A stretch of 64,000 bases of DNA from Phialocephala subalpina. Taxonomy: Eukaryota; Ascomycota; Leotiomycetes; Helotiales; Mollisiaceae. The notes under the pieces are model-generated. The model searched no databases. It saw nothing but the letters and a program-made list of their open reading frames with translations, and was not told where the DNA came from. The stretch covers positions 670,803 to 734,802 of the forward strand of contig FJOG01000014.1 of assembly GCA_900073065.1 (NCBI GenBank). The letters are read 5' to 3'. Below, in pieces: positions 43,401-55,037 of this stretch. The stretch's first letter is position 1. Every line of letters starts with the position of its first letter. Position numbers and translations under genes: made by a program.

Positions 43401-44131
43401 NNNNNNNNNNNNNNNNNNNNNNNNNNNNNNNNNNNNNNNNNNNNNNNNNNNNNNNNNNNNNNNNNNNNNNNNNNNNNNNNNNNNNNNNNNNNNNNNNNNN
43501 NNNNNNNNNNNNNNNNNNNNNNNNNNNNNNNNNNNNNNNNNNNNNNNNNNNNNNNNNNNNNNNNNNNNNNNNNNNNNNNNNNNNNNNNNNNNNNNNNNNN
43601 NNNNNNNNNNNNNNNNNNNNNNNNNNNNNNNNNNNNNNNNNNNNNNNNNNNNNNNNNNNNNNNNNNNNNNNNNNNNNNNNNNNNNNNNNNNNNNNNNNNN
43701 NNNNNNNNNNNNNNNNNNNNNNNNNNNNNNNNNNGAGATAGAGAGGAGGGAGATGGAGATGGTAAGAATAGAGAAGGAGAGGAAGGAGATGAATCGGAAG
43801 AAGAGGAGGGGATGACGAGAAGGAAGAACAGGAGGAGTACAACGATGAATACATCGACGAATATGCACAAGACGTAGATCCGGTGCCGGAATACTCCAAC
43901 AGACAAAGCGCATCCGGAGCTCGCGAAAGATCCTCTCTCTTAGCAGAACTCGAAGGAGGAACCATCGAAGAAAGCGATCTTGAACCCCAGAGCCAAACCC
44001 AGACCCAGAATCAAGGAAACGAGGAACCGACATCGCAGGAGCCATTGGTCCTCAATCCGGAATTTGATGACTACACGGCCATCAATAATGGCGGCTCGTC
44101 AAGCTTTGGCACCGATGGTGCTTTTGACTGA
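40404..44131 (+). CDS. Disordered fungal protein of unknown function, interrupted by assembly gap
   Basis: A continuous frame of about 910 codons runs from 40404 to the gap at 43139. It is rich in Ser, Pro, Arg and Gln, with an N-terminal helical segment (HSEWYALLRERHDHR), a charged coiled-coil part (EVERIREERRRRG), and a globular-looking segment just before the gap (LFSFIGAWRNQNPG, TAYAGLSQEVREFLDVL). After the gap the frame in line with the upstream reading shifts out near 43806-43810, while another frame continues as an acidic tail to a stop at 44131 (ending FGTDGAFD). The join therefore needs either a correction of a G-run, splicing at a GTAAGA at 43762, or a different gap length. No domain is recognised. 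Confidence 0.6.
43139..43734. other. Assembly gap (596 N)
   Basis: Run of undetermined bases inside the preceding gene. Both flanks are polypurine (GGAGGAG before; GAGAGGAGGGAGATGG after), which suggests the missing part is low-complexity sequence. The true length may differ from the number of Ns. Confidence 0.99.
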
Positions 44132-44667
44132 GAGCTAGTTTTTTCCCTTGATAGACGGCGGTTGATTTTGATCTGGCGTGTTCTGATGTCGTGCAACTGG
44201 TGGGATGTGAAGTAAATTGGAAAATGTCTGTTTTGGTTTTGGGATATTTTGGATAGGTAAAATTGGTAAGTTGGACCGACATCTACTTTCGGGTATGGGT
44301 AAAAGTACCATAGCATAATCAGTCGGCGAGTGGTGTTTTGGGATTCATGTGTTTGGCATTTTTGTAGATGCGCTGTATACCACGCGGATTGTCATTGAAC
44401 TACGGATAGATAGATACCCAAAAAACCAGTGGCTTTCACTTGAGAACAGTGGCATTGGAACGTGATGCGAAGAGACTAGCATAGGGAGAAGCACTTATAT
44501 GCTCTTTGGCTATGTTTTCATCTGAGATATCGCAATCCAACCAGCCAATCCGAAGCCACTATAGTACACGCTGCTCGTGCCAATAAACGCCAAGAACGTA
44601 GCTCATTATCCCAGCCACGCGTAATCAGTTAGGGGTATCAAATTTTCGCACTCTTCTCGTACCGTCA
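44132..44667. other. Intergenic region between convergent genes
   Basis: 3' flanks of the gap-interrupted gene (+) and the MHYT gene (-). No feature recognised. Confidence 0.55.
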
Positions 44668-47406
44668 TTACATCTGTCTTGTTGTGACAGTGGTCGTAAA
44701 TAGGATATCAACAAACGTTGGCGACTCCTCTCCCTCTTTGCCTATCTTGCTCGTGACACCACTCTTTGGATCCTTGCCGAACTCTTTCAGCTCGATCGAT
44801 GGGTCAGGTTTCTTCGAAGGACTGCTAGGTCTGCTGCTGCCTTCAGTTCCTGGACTTCCTGTTCTTCCAACATCGATGCTGACTTCCTGGCTGATCATGA
44901 TACCGCCTAGATTGCGATTTTCCGGCGAAACCACTTCTACTAGGTTCTTCTCTGAAGAATTATCTCCTCGAACTTTGAGATTATTTCGTTGAGGTTTGTT
45001 CTCCCAGAACCTAATCTTAGAAGGTCCTCTACCTGGGTGGGCAGATTGACTAATAGGGTTGCCGAACATATCAACATGATCACCCATCATGACCTCATGT
45101 CGACTCTTTCGTACAGTAGAAGTTGACAATTTAGTCGGGAACCCAAGCGAGGTTCCAGAGCTTGGGCCAGCTGAACTATCTAAGCGGCTGAGATCCAAGA
45201 GTGGTGAGAACTCGCGATAAGTCTTCCTAGCAAAAACGGCATGATCTGGAGAGTTCGTATACACATGCTGCTGCATCTTGAAGAAGTTCAACGGCACAAA
45301 AGCCAGCTTCTTCCCTGGTGCTCGACTGTGGATCGGAACAATGATTCTGAAGGTGATGAGCAACGCTGTACCTGGAGGCGAATTCTCAGTATGGCCACGG
45401 CATGGTGCTTCGACTGGTTTTGCAATAAGCAATGCATCGTTAAAGAATGGATCCTCGATTTCGTCCTTAAGGGCTTCGAGTGCTGACAAGAGATGCTTCG
45501 CAAACTGCTGCTCTTTTGGCGAGCAGGTATTGTTCTTGTTTGGATTGGAGTTCTTGAAAAGCAGTTTAGTGCTCGCTGACACCGACATTGAGTCCATTTT
45601 CTTGAGATATTCGTAATGCTCAGTTTCTAGGGACTCGATGGGAACCTGCATGGTTGGCAGCTGGTTTTTCGCATCCTTGCGGGCAAGTATATCAAACCCA
45701 TGGCGGCCTGCTCCCAGAGACGCCCGAATAGCGAAGCAAGCTAGATGGACGCCAGGATCGAGCATGTGTGGTTCGGTGGCATAGTCGCGCATGACCTCAA
45801 GCCGACGTGCCAAAGTATGCGGACCTGTCTGTAGACTCTGGGCAATAATTGGAACGACGAAAACGGGATTGGCGAATCGGAAACCTGCGGCCAGGAGGTG
45901 TTCCGCCTCTCGTCTCCCAACTCGATTGACAAGGAAAAGTAGTTGGCCTTTGCCTAGAGGCCCTGCAGCTCCGTCACGTTCAACATCTTGTAGCGAACTA
46001 GCCACTGTGATTTCGCTGGGTTTTGCTTTCGACTTCTTGTCCTTTGGTGGATTTCCGGTGCTGACGATTTCATCGTAGAGAATACCAACCTTCTCAAGTG
46101 GTTGATTCAAGTCTGATGCCAAATCTGCTGCTGCTACGCAGAACAGCTCTCTGAAGACAAGTGAGTAATCGTCGATTGGGACGCCTTCATCATTGAGGAG
46201 GTTGCCCTCAGTCCAAGAGCCAAGACGACCTTTGATGCCGGCTTGCTGAACATGGCCTCGCATTCCAGGAAGCAGATTTGTCACGCCACTCCAGTTGCGA
46301 GTTGTTCTGAAAATCCACAGGAAGACGGGATGTGAAGTACTGAAGACATCATCGAGGGACTATCACTATGTCAACGACGTAGACCTGGGTTTCGGAGATC
46401 GACTTACCCTCTCCAGCCAAGTGTTCGTGATCTTGCGTGTCGGCAGCAAGCCCTCTGGTGAGACCAAAATCTTTCCCTCATGATCGAAGACTGCTGCGGC
46501 TAGGACGACTTGCTGTGCTCGTTTGGCAGATCTTGCATTGCGCGCTTGGGCTAGTAAAGTAAACAGTAGAAGAGTAAGACATCCAGCGACCGACTATGCT
46601 TGTTAGAACTTCGTAATTGGCACTGGAAGTGATTACATACCAGAACAATCACGACAATGACTGTGGACGTGCTCGAGAACGAATTTAATAGAGTGGGATC
46701 GATGACCCTCAAGCGGTACTCTGTCCCGACCGAAGCAAGCCAATGCATTCCCGAGACAGCTCCTGCAAGTAGATTCGCAGTTATGAATCGCTTCCACCAA
46801 GATGTGCTCCAGGAAGATCTAAACAGGAAGAAAAGCCCAAGTGCTCCCGCACTTGCACTCACAGCGATAGCAGCTGCTCCGACAACATACGCAACGGTAT
46901 ATACGCAGTCATAGTTTGATATGCCGGCCTGACCCAGATAGTGCATACCACAAATACCAAAGCCTGCAAGAGTGCTGCCCAGGATGACTCTGACGACGCT
47001 GATACTTTCGTTCGATCCTACGGCCCAAAAGGCCATAAAGAGAACTATGACGGGTATGAAGAAGGATAGGGCAGTGAATCCGGCACTGTATGCGATCTGT
47101 AGCTGGCTTTGACCTGACCCAAGGAGGATGGCACGGTTTCCGATGAAGTGCATCGACCAGATTGCTATGCCTCCCATAGATATCGAAGCAGCAAGGAGAA
47201 GGAGCCTGAAAGTTTGTCAGTGGATGAACAATTGGCAGGAAGGAAAAAAAAAACCAGTTATAAACACCTCTCATCGAGGTTCTCCGGTTGATGATCTCCA
47301 GCGTCGTCCATGCTCCAACGAAACTGACGAAGTATGATAGAACGACATATCCGGCTCTGAAACTTCTTGGGATGAAGTGCCCTTCGAGACCTTGGAGGTT
47401 GTCCAT
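44668..47406 (-). CDS. MHYT-domain integral membrane signalling protein
   Basis: Four exons on the minus strand: 47406-47255, 47205-46641, 46593-46408 and 46359-44668, giving 864 residues. The N-terminal 250 residues form a seven-span MHYT module with motifs MHFIG, MHYLGQAG and MHWLASVG, whose Met/His residues are thought to bind metal and sense a diatomic gas in bacterial relatives. The large cytosolic part begins with a conserved stretch (VFDHEGKILVSPEG, TWLER, RNWSGVTNLLPGMRGH) and ends in a Ser/Pro-rich tail. Introns 2 and 3 are normal. Intron 1 (47206-47254) keeps the frame only if its donor is TG|GTTTTT, a poor consensus, although branch (CTGAC) and acceptor (TTTCAG) are good and the joined protein reads GVYNWLLLLAAS as expected for the family. 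Function in fungi is unknown; redox or gas sensing is inference. Confidence 0.85.
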
Positions 47407-47751
47407 AACAGTAGCGACTGAAAAGATCTGAAGATGGTGCCTCTGCCCAAGGTACAGACGGACCTGGAACCGCAAGATCTTTATGGTGGTGTATGGTCCT
47501 CGGTTCTGCAGCAGCTAAGCCGCCAACTTCGGAGGTCTAACCGTTCTAGACAGGACCGAGGAAAGGGGGCTATGGAGGCTCGACAACATGTGGGTCACGA
47601 ACGGCTGCTCCGGATCTAGACTTGAAAACGGGTTCTCGTCGATAAGCCCTGGGATCGATAAACGTCCGTGCTGTGATCAAGAATCATAGCACAGTTAGGT
47701 GTGAGATCCCAGAAAGCTTTAAGCTTGATCGAAGGATGGTCTGTTCGAGAC

Positions 47752-47790
47752 AGAGATCCGAGACAGAGATCCGAGACAGAGATCCGAGGG
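47752..47790. repeat. 14-bp tandem repeat, about three copies
   Basis: Near-perfect repetition of AGACAGAGATCCG(14-bp period) upstream of the MHYT gene. It may be a simple slippage repeat in the leader or promoter. Confidence 0.8.
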
Positions 47791-48170
47791 CGAGGAAGTC
47801 GAGACGAGACGAGCAGGTGGAGGTGGGAGATCTTGTAGATCTAGCTCGGAGACTTGTTGAGTCGTAGTGGGGTCGAACGAAGAGGCTATCGATCGAGTGG
47901 GCTTAGCAGGAGGAACCAGATGGCAGCAGATTGATTGGCGTCTAATTCCCACGCAGGCCGTGCAGGCGTTCTAGGTTAGAAGCAGTAGTGCCGAGGGGTT
48001 TTTTGGTGCTTGGACAATTTATGAAGTGTCGAAGGTAGACTTGTGAAGGACGAAACGACGGACGAGAAGATGGGTCTTCCTCTTGCGGCGAGGTGCAGAG
48101 AGGGGGAAGAGAGGCGTCGATGTTGAAGAGGGGGAGAGTCATCTTAGGATAAGGATAAGGACCAGACAGG

Positions 48171-48205
48171 ACAACACAACACAACACAACCCAACACAAC
48201 ACAAA
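48171..48205. repeat. CACAA microsatellite
   Basis: Six to seven copies of the pentamer ACAAC/CACAA with one interruption (ACCCA). Located in intergenic DNA. Confidence 0.8.
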
Positions 48206-49367
48206 AGACGGCTGGGAAGAGGAGTTACTCGCCAAGAGCTCCTGCCTTGCAGAGAATATGCAAGTTGACGCTACCCACAATAGCTTAGCTTGCAGTAGTG
48301 TCGATCCATATCTAGCCCAGTGCTTTGGGACCGACCACTCAAGAACCATCACCCACAGCAGATAATATTCGACGACATATAATGTCCGACAGCTCTCTGC
48401 CTCCCGACTCGCGAGCAGAGCATCAAGTCTGCAGACATGTTTTCCTGCTCAGTCAGCGGCGTTGATCGGCAGACAACGAAGCAAGTTTAAGCACTAACAA
48501 AAGCCATTGAGACTTCCCACCACATCACCACCACGAGAAGCATCGGCTCACTTACTCTATTGGGTCTCCCTCCCCGTGATGATAGCAAGCCAACGCATCG
48601 TTCCTGTCGCAGCGGCTGAGAATGACATTGCCGGCTTGTCAGAATCTGGATGCGGCGCTTCAGCTTGCTCGTGATGGGGTCCGTGAACCGCGCCACCATC
48701 CACACCATGATTGCTCAAGTCGGTGCCTCTTGACGCAAGAGGGGCAGAGAGAGGTCGGAGTTCCATGACGCAAGTGTTTGGACGACAGCGGAACATGTCT
48801 TTGAAGCCATTCTCGTCCACATTCCCGAATCTCAACCGTCTGCTATCCCGACAGGCATCACAGCTCGATCCAATGTCCCAACCGCCCAGCCGCTGTCGAC
48901 ACGGGAAGATGTTAGGTGTTCTTGCGGTCAAGTCAAGTCCATCCAGTCGTGTGAAGTCAAGGTGCGGAGAAGATTCCGATTGCCGAGCAAGATTTTCGTC
49001 CAGGGCCCAAGTTGGGCCGTGATCCCTGGAAGGTCCGAGCTGGCAGCCAGCCCCTACTGGGGAGTGGGGGCCTCACGATCTCCTGTCTTCACGATTGGCT
49101 TCCGGGTCCCCGCAGTGTGCGGCGAGAACCTGGTGAGCACACGGCAAGCCGAGATGCAATCTTACAGTATCCTGCTGATTGGAATCATTCCGCTGCCATT
49201 TTTGTAATCACATACAGGGCCTTACCGGCTGGCCAGTGCAGGGGGCATAACAGGCTCTTTAAATCACGAGAATCGCAAGATTGCTGGGACGGGAAGAATT
49301 CGACACCATCACACTTCATCCTGCACACGAATCACCAGAATACGGATCCAATGTTCCCAATCTTACT

Positions 49368-50109
49368 TCACAAACCCCAACACAGTCTGTTGGGTGTCCT
49401 TCGAGCAGCCTTGTCGATGATTTCTAATTTGGCATTGGCGAAATTTAACTTGCTTAAGATAGCAAGAGACTTACCTGTAGCGGAGTCTTGCTTTATGCCC
49501 TTCATCTCGTTGAATTCCCTCTCGAAGATGTGCTTCAAACCCGCTAGCTCCGGCTCAACTCTGAGGAGGCCATCATGCATCTTTCTCACAGAAGGGGGGG
49601 CTGGTAGTTGTTGTAGCCTTATTGCGTTGGCCTCTTTGGCTTCTTCGTCTTTGTAGGGCTGGACACTCATCTTTTGTCGCGGTGTGGCGGTCCGTATGCC
49701 CACCACCATGCTCTGCCACCTTGCCTCTCATCGTAGACTTTTTCGTCTCCGCCTTGGGGACTGACGTCTGCTGCTCTTTTCTAGTATTTGGTGACTCGTC
49801 GTTTTCCTGTTTGATGACCGCTGGGGATGGTGATTTCTCGCGCTGGAACCGTTGACGCGGATCAGGTGTCGGTGATAGCAACAATTCGGGATTGTAGTGC
49901 TTCAAGCGTATCTCCTCGGGCGAGAGTGACTGGTTTTCTGGCAGAGCACAAATATGGTGAAAACAATCGAATGCATGAACCCAACCATTGCCCAATTTGA
50001 CACAGTTATGAATGCAGGGGAGAAGCTGTATGGTTTGGATCGAACCATCTCGTCCGGAGATGTCCTGTGCTGTTGTAGCTTTGAACCCTTTGATAATTGG
50101 GAGAGGCAT
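49368..50109 (-). CDS. Hypothetical basic protein, exon structure tentative
   Basis: Proposed exons on the minus strand: 50109-49720, 49670-49475 and 49423-49368, giving 213 residues. The N-terminal part (MPLPIIKGFKATTAQDISGR, then a Cys/His-containing segment CIHNCVKLGNGWVHAFDC) looks like a small folded region; the middle is Lys/Glu/Ser-rich; the C-terminal part is helical (PELAGLKHIFEREFNEMKG). The first proposed intron (49 nt, GTGGCA donor) is weak but links two overlapping open frames; the second (51 nt, GTAAGT donor, TTAG acceptor) is good and is a multiple of three. No family is recognised. More 5' exons cannot be excluded. Confidence 0.4.
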
Positions 50110-50567
50110 TGTGCCGGACTCGACGAGAAATTGATACACCAATAATGAGTAAGGACGATAGTGGTAATGAATGAATTGAGTGCAGATATGCGAGATGCAG
50201 AAGAAATTGAGTATGTGAGGAGATGGGGAAGGGGGACTACCTTAACAAACGTTGGAGAGCACCCCTTCCTTCTGTACACGCTCACAACCCGAAAACAACT
50301 CAGACAGCTGAGACAGAAAAGAGCAAATGAGGCAAATTATACCTCACAAGCGCTCAACCTCATCGTCGCGTAATGCACCAAGCAATTTGGTATACGCTTT
50401 TACTAATGTCTCTCAAGTCGCTGGACTTTCAAGGTGATTGTTGGTTCGTTCTGCAAATTCTTACATCCATGGTGTTTGCTTGTACTCCAAAACGACTTCC
50501 TGTCCTGTCTATGTTCGCCATATAGCACCATATACTTACAATTTCATCATCCAACCCTCTCGATGCT
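50110..50567. other. Intergenic region between two minus-strand genes
   Basis: Upstream sequence of the hypothetical gene and 3' flank of ACH1. No feature recognised. Confidence 0.5.
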
Positions 50568-52509
50568 TCAACCCCAAGTCTTAATCTTTTTCATCGAGCC
50601 CTCCAGGTCCAGCGCCTTGTGCATGTCGAAAGAATTCCACAACAAATGCGGCTCGTGTCCCCATCCCCTCCTCATACACTCAAACTCCGCCTTGGCAAAA
50701 TAGTCTTCCAAAATAGGCTTATACTCCGGATGCGCGCACTTCTCAATAATAACTTTCGCTCTCTCCTTTGGACTCAATCCTCTGACATCCGCCAGTCCTT
50801 GTTCAGTGACAATGACATCAAGATCGTGTTCCGTCTGGTCGATATGTGTGCACATCGGCACAATGCAGCTCACACCATGGGGATCCGTCTTCGATGGTCG
50901 GGTTGAAGGTGTATGCATGATACTATACTTCGCTGAGCGGAGGAAATCAGCAGATCCTCCAAGGCCATTGAGCATGCGAGAGCCCATCACGCAAGTGCTG
51001 TTTGCATGGGCGTAGATATCGACTTCAACGGGGGTATTCATGCCGATGACTCCTAATCGGCGGATGATTTCTGGGGAGTTGGAGACTTGTTGAGAGCGGA
51101 GGAGGAGCTTGTTGTGGTAATGGTCCCAGTTGTCGTAGAAACGTTTGAAACCGTCGGGGGAGAAACGGATCGAGGTGGCTGTGGCGAAATCGAGGCGGCC
51201 GGAGTCGAAGAGGTCGAGGAAAGTGTCTTGTAAGACCTAGCACATGTTACAAACCCATGCCAAAAGTTGAAGGTAGCGAGAACTTACCTCAGTCCACACT
51301 TTTAGATTCTGGAAGTTCGACTCAGCAAGTCCGCCAATGACCGCGTTGGCAATATTACCAATACCAGATTGCAGAGGCAAAAGGTTCTTTGGTAGTCGGT
51401 CATGCTTCACTTCATGCTCAAGGAACTCAATGAGGTGCCTTGCAATAGCTCTAGAGGAATCATCTTCAGGAGAATTGGCAACTGTTTGGTCCTGGTAATC
51501 CGATTCAACAATAGCAACAATCTTCTCAGAGTCTACCGGAATAGTGGTTGTTCCAATTCTATCTTCTGGAGCCATAATCAGGTAAGGCTTTCGGTGGGGT
51601 GGGAGCTGGGTCATTGTGATGTCGTGGAGTCCCTGCATGTTTGGAATAGCCGTGTTGACCTCAATAATAATCTGCGAAGATGTTAGTAAGTTGATAACAG
51701 TGGCCAGGATTCAATTCCTCGCCTTGTCTGCCATTTGGATCAGCTCTGGTGAAGCTCCAACAGAGGCTCCAGGCACAATCCCGCCATCCTCTGTAATAGC
51801 GGAGGCCTCGACGATGACCACATCCAACTTCTTGTTCGGCCGGTCCTTGGTGTAGAAGCCCTGGATATCATTAGCGTGCAGCCCAGAAAATTTTCGTCCA
51901 AAGTGTATCAATGTCTGGAATGTTATCGGACATTGTAACTGGAGTCGCGGGGTAGCGAAACCCCCACAAGCTCCGGCGGACGCTGAGACAAGAAGAGAAC
52001 CCACGTAGACCAAATCCACTGGAAACATTGACAAATGCTTGTCAAAGAACTTTATATTCCCATTGTTTATTCCCTTTGCGATAGACTTCCCAACTTGATG
52101 TGGTGACCTTCTCTCGATCATGTTAAGGGCGGCCCAGCGATTCTCGGTTTCAGCCCCAGAACTTGCACCAACAAACAATGTGTACTTTAATTTTCCTTGC
52201 AGGCCATTCTTCTCGACATGATCTGCCAACATCGTAGGGATTTTCCTGTACAATAATAATTAGCATAACATACTTCTAGAAAGCTTGCTGAGCTGTGCAG
52301 CCGAAACTCCCGGAAGCTCAAAACAACCACAATTGAGTAGGAATTGATACATACTTTGGATATCCAACACCCGTGAATCCAGACCATCCAACATAAGCTC
52401 CATTTGGAAAATGGTGAATCAAATCTTCAGGATGGCAGAGCTTCTTGAGCAACGAAGGTCTCGCAACTCTTGACTTCAGCGCAGCTGAAGCTATTGCAGC
52501 TGAGGCCAT
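50568..52509 (-). CDS. ACH1: Acetyl-CoA hydrolase / succinyl-CoA:acetate CoA-transferase
   Basis: Five exons on the minus strand: 52509-52355, 52245-52005, 51860-51723, 51671-51288 and 51236-50568, giving 528 residues, close to yeast Ach1. Family signatures include [16 protein letters not shown] near the N terminus, [20 protein letters not shown] in exon 3, [14 protein letters not shown] in exon 4, and [17 protein letters not shown] with the ending around [15 protein letters not shown] in exon 5. Ach1 moves CoA between succinyl-CoA and acetate or propionate in mitochondria and detoxifies acetate; in Neurospora the orthologue is acu-8. The N terminus is basic and amphipathic, fitting mitochondrial import. 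Intron 3 (51672-51722) has a GC donor (AAG|GCGAGG) with an ACTAAC branch. Intron 2 (51861-52004, 144 nt) is stop-free and a multiple of three; the family alignment shows it must be removed. Confidence 0.93.
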
Positions 52510-53013
52510 TCTGAAGAGCAATTGCTGAGTTGCACGGACTTGATTGTAACCTGGACCAACTCGAAGTGAAGTGCAGACGCGAATCCCAGAAATCGATGAG
52601 GGGCACGCGGTCCTCTTTATATCGTATGATGCTGCTGCATAGCTCAAGCTGGGCGAATCTCGGGGTCCAGATTTGCCCCGCTAACTTGACATCACTGGCC
52701 TCGAGGCCAGGGGTCAGATGCCGCAATCGCTGTTTTTCGGTTATGTCTGGCAATGAACTGAATCATTTTGACTTTCAGATACCTCGACTTCCGTCAATCC
52801 GATGGAAAGCAATAAGGGGTGGGTTTATTATTCTTGATTCATTGGACCAGATCCTCCTGACTATAATCTGAGCCTCCCGCCTGCTGACAATCGCGGAGGT
52901 TGTTTTATTACCGAACCCATTTTGCTTCACGTGAATTCTCGGTACCCCTTCGTTTATTTCATACATTCATACATGAGTAATTTTATTACATGAATCGACA
53001 GTAGCTTTGTCTA
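52510..53013. promoter_or_regulatory. Upstream region of ACH1
   Basis: About 500 bases between the ACH1 start and the end of NDC1 (both minus strand). It should hold the ACH1 promoter and the NDC1 3' flank. A facB-type or carbon-catabolite site would be expected, but none was identified with confidence. Confidence 0.4.
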
Positions 53014-55037
53014 TCATATCTGTTGCATCCGCTGCGGGCCCACTGGTGTTGCAGCTTCCCTTGCCATCCTCATCTCACTCTGGCTTAATCTCAGATCATC
53101 GCTATAGTCTCCAAATGCTGCGATGAGATCGTTAAGTCCACTCTTTAGAGCAGCCAAAACTACGTCGACTTCTGGGCTTTCCTGGTCTGCCAATACATCT
53201 GTCCAGTGTACCCCAATTCTCGTCCTGAATGCCTCTAATTGTGTGATGGTGGCTGTAAGTGTTTGTATAATGAGCTTGACATCTCTCTGGACGTTCCCGT
53301 ATTTATCCTCGGTAAGACTGCAGACTGCAAGCCTCGTCAACGAGTCGATAGCATCAACGATGATACCCACGTCGCCGTAAGGTGCTCCGAGGACGACCGC
53401 TCCGATCCTTCTCCTGTACTCCTGCCGAAATGGCCAACCCAACCTTGATTTGATCACCGCCATTGCCCAGTCTCGAAAAATTCCTGTAAGACCTTGAGCA
53501 GCCATCACTTGCTTTTGTTCTGGCGTCAACACAGCAGCTTCGGCTTTGTCCAATAGTTTGCGAGACTTCGGAGACAGAGGCCCCGGCGGCGATTGGCCAT
53601 GAATTTTGGCGAATTTCCCGACTGCTTCAAGAGCGCTCCCACTTGCAGAAGAGGCTCTTGGAGCTGTACCAAACAGATCACCAGGTCTATTCATGCCATC
53701 TTTGACAGGGGGAGCTAGTCGAGGTAGCCCCGGGATAGCAGTCTGAGTTGACGTCGTAGTAGATGATGCAGCGATCGGTGGCCTCTCGTAGTCCGCAATG
53801 CGCAATGTAATGCCACTGATGACACTAAGACATAGCCCAAGTATCTGGGACCAAGCCGATCCTCCTTTCCGGTCGATGTCTTCGAAGACAGCTTTGCGGC
53901 GACCTTCAAATCGCTCCGCAATGTATGCTAATTCCCAGAAAGCAAACGCCTAGTGGGTGATTAGTTTGTAAGCTTAGTCTTGAGACGGGAAACTCACTCG
54001 TGTCTGCAATTTCTTTCCTTTCAATCCTGTCAACAGGCTACCATTCGGATCTCGTGATTCATAGGTAATTGGTCTCTCGTTTTTCAAAGGCTCTTGAGCG
54101 ACGTAGACAGAGAATGCGGTATTGCCGACTTCCCATAGCATGGTAAGGAGAAAGCCAGCTGTCATTGTGCGAAGAATAATGGTCCAGTGGAAGGGAAATG
54201 CAGACGGAAGAGAGCTAGATTTGGGAAGAGTCCAGAATATTTTCGCCCAAGATCTCGTGAAACTCCAGGCACACTGCCTGACAGAGTATGGATATATGCC
54301 TAACGGCATCGAATAAAGTACAGGTGATGCTAAAGCAAGCACGATCACCCGTTTGGCTGCTTTCTGTACCAAATCTGGGAGCTTTGCCCTGACTTGTACG
54401 GCAGGATGTGTGATTGCTGGAGCTGGATCTGTTGATCCCCTTAGCTTCGTTTTGATGACAGGCATATCAATGCGATCATAGTCGTCATAGAGGTGGATAC
54501 ACGACTGGACTAATGCCAGGAAGAATAGGTAGCCTGTGAGATAGACGGGCTTCTCATTCAGGGTCGTGCGATCCGTTCTTGGAATTAGCTTGATCCTGTT
54601 CAGATCGGCGTCCTTCGAAGCAGACCAAATGTAGATTTCGCTGAACATGTATGCCGAAAAGAAGTACCATCCCACCGTCTGAATGACTTGGAAGCTTGGA
54701 CCATATCTCTTAAACGTATCCCATCCGGAATTCGATGTTCGTATACCGACATGTAATTGCGAAACTCGAAGAATAAAGATCACGAATGCCGGAATGAAGA
54801 GAAGACCAGCTCGGATGCCAGCTTTTCCTAATGGGAACCACGTCCAGAAAACTGCCGCAGAGTTAGCTATTTCTTCTGCTATCCTTAGAGCTCTTTCGTA
54901 CCGGAGTTCCACTCCCCAATCCATACAGACTCGAGGTAACAAGCAAACGCCAGGATCGCAGTAGCTCCAGCGAATCTTCGGTGCATGAGAGGTGTGAGGA
55001 AGTCCTTGTAGGGACGTATTCTAGGTGTTGGAGGCAT
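53014..55037 (-). CDS. NDC1: Nucleoporin NDC1, nuclear pore/spindle pole body membrane protein
   Basis: Three exons on the minus strand: 55037-54902, 54851-53998 and 53949-53014, giving 641 residues. The N-terminal half has about six hydrophobic spans; recognisable family strings are PYKDFLTP and HRRFAGA (exon 1), TWFPLGKAGIRAGLLF, QTVGWYFFSAYMFSEIYIW and the loop LLTMLWEVGNTAFSVYVAQEPLK (exon 2, first part at about residues 46-60). The C-terminal cytosolic region is helical (LTGIFRDWAMAVIKSRLGWPFR). NDC1 anchors nuclear pore complexes and the spindle pole body in the nuclear envelope. Introns are 50 and 48 nt; the first has a GCTAAC branch right before GCGGCAG. The gene is divergent from PEP12, with starts 312 bases apart. 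Confidence 0.9.

Larger units (their letters stand above)
47407..49367. other. Intergenic region upstream of the MHYT gene
   Basis: About 2 kb with two short tandem repeats (47752-47790 and 48171-48205). Minus-strand frames at 47942-48352 and 48557-48931 have no recognised motif and look accidental. Part of it must be the MHYT promoter and leader. Confidence 0.5.

Noticed and set aside
43735..43877. End of the gap-interrupted gene at 43877 as read straight through the Ns
   Set aside because: The frame turns basic and stops early, while another frame continues as a coherent acidic tail to 44131; the gap length is unreliable.
47180..47254. Alternative reading of MHYT intron 1 with GTGTTT or GTTTAT donors
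   Set aside because: Both put exon 2 in the wrong phase and destroy the conserved MGGIAIWSMHFIG frame.
48557..48931. 124-codon minus-strand frame with Cys residues, considered as a zinc-cluster fragment
   Set aside because: Cys spacing does not fit the fungal Zn2Cys6 pattern and no continuation exists.
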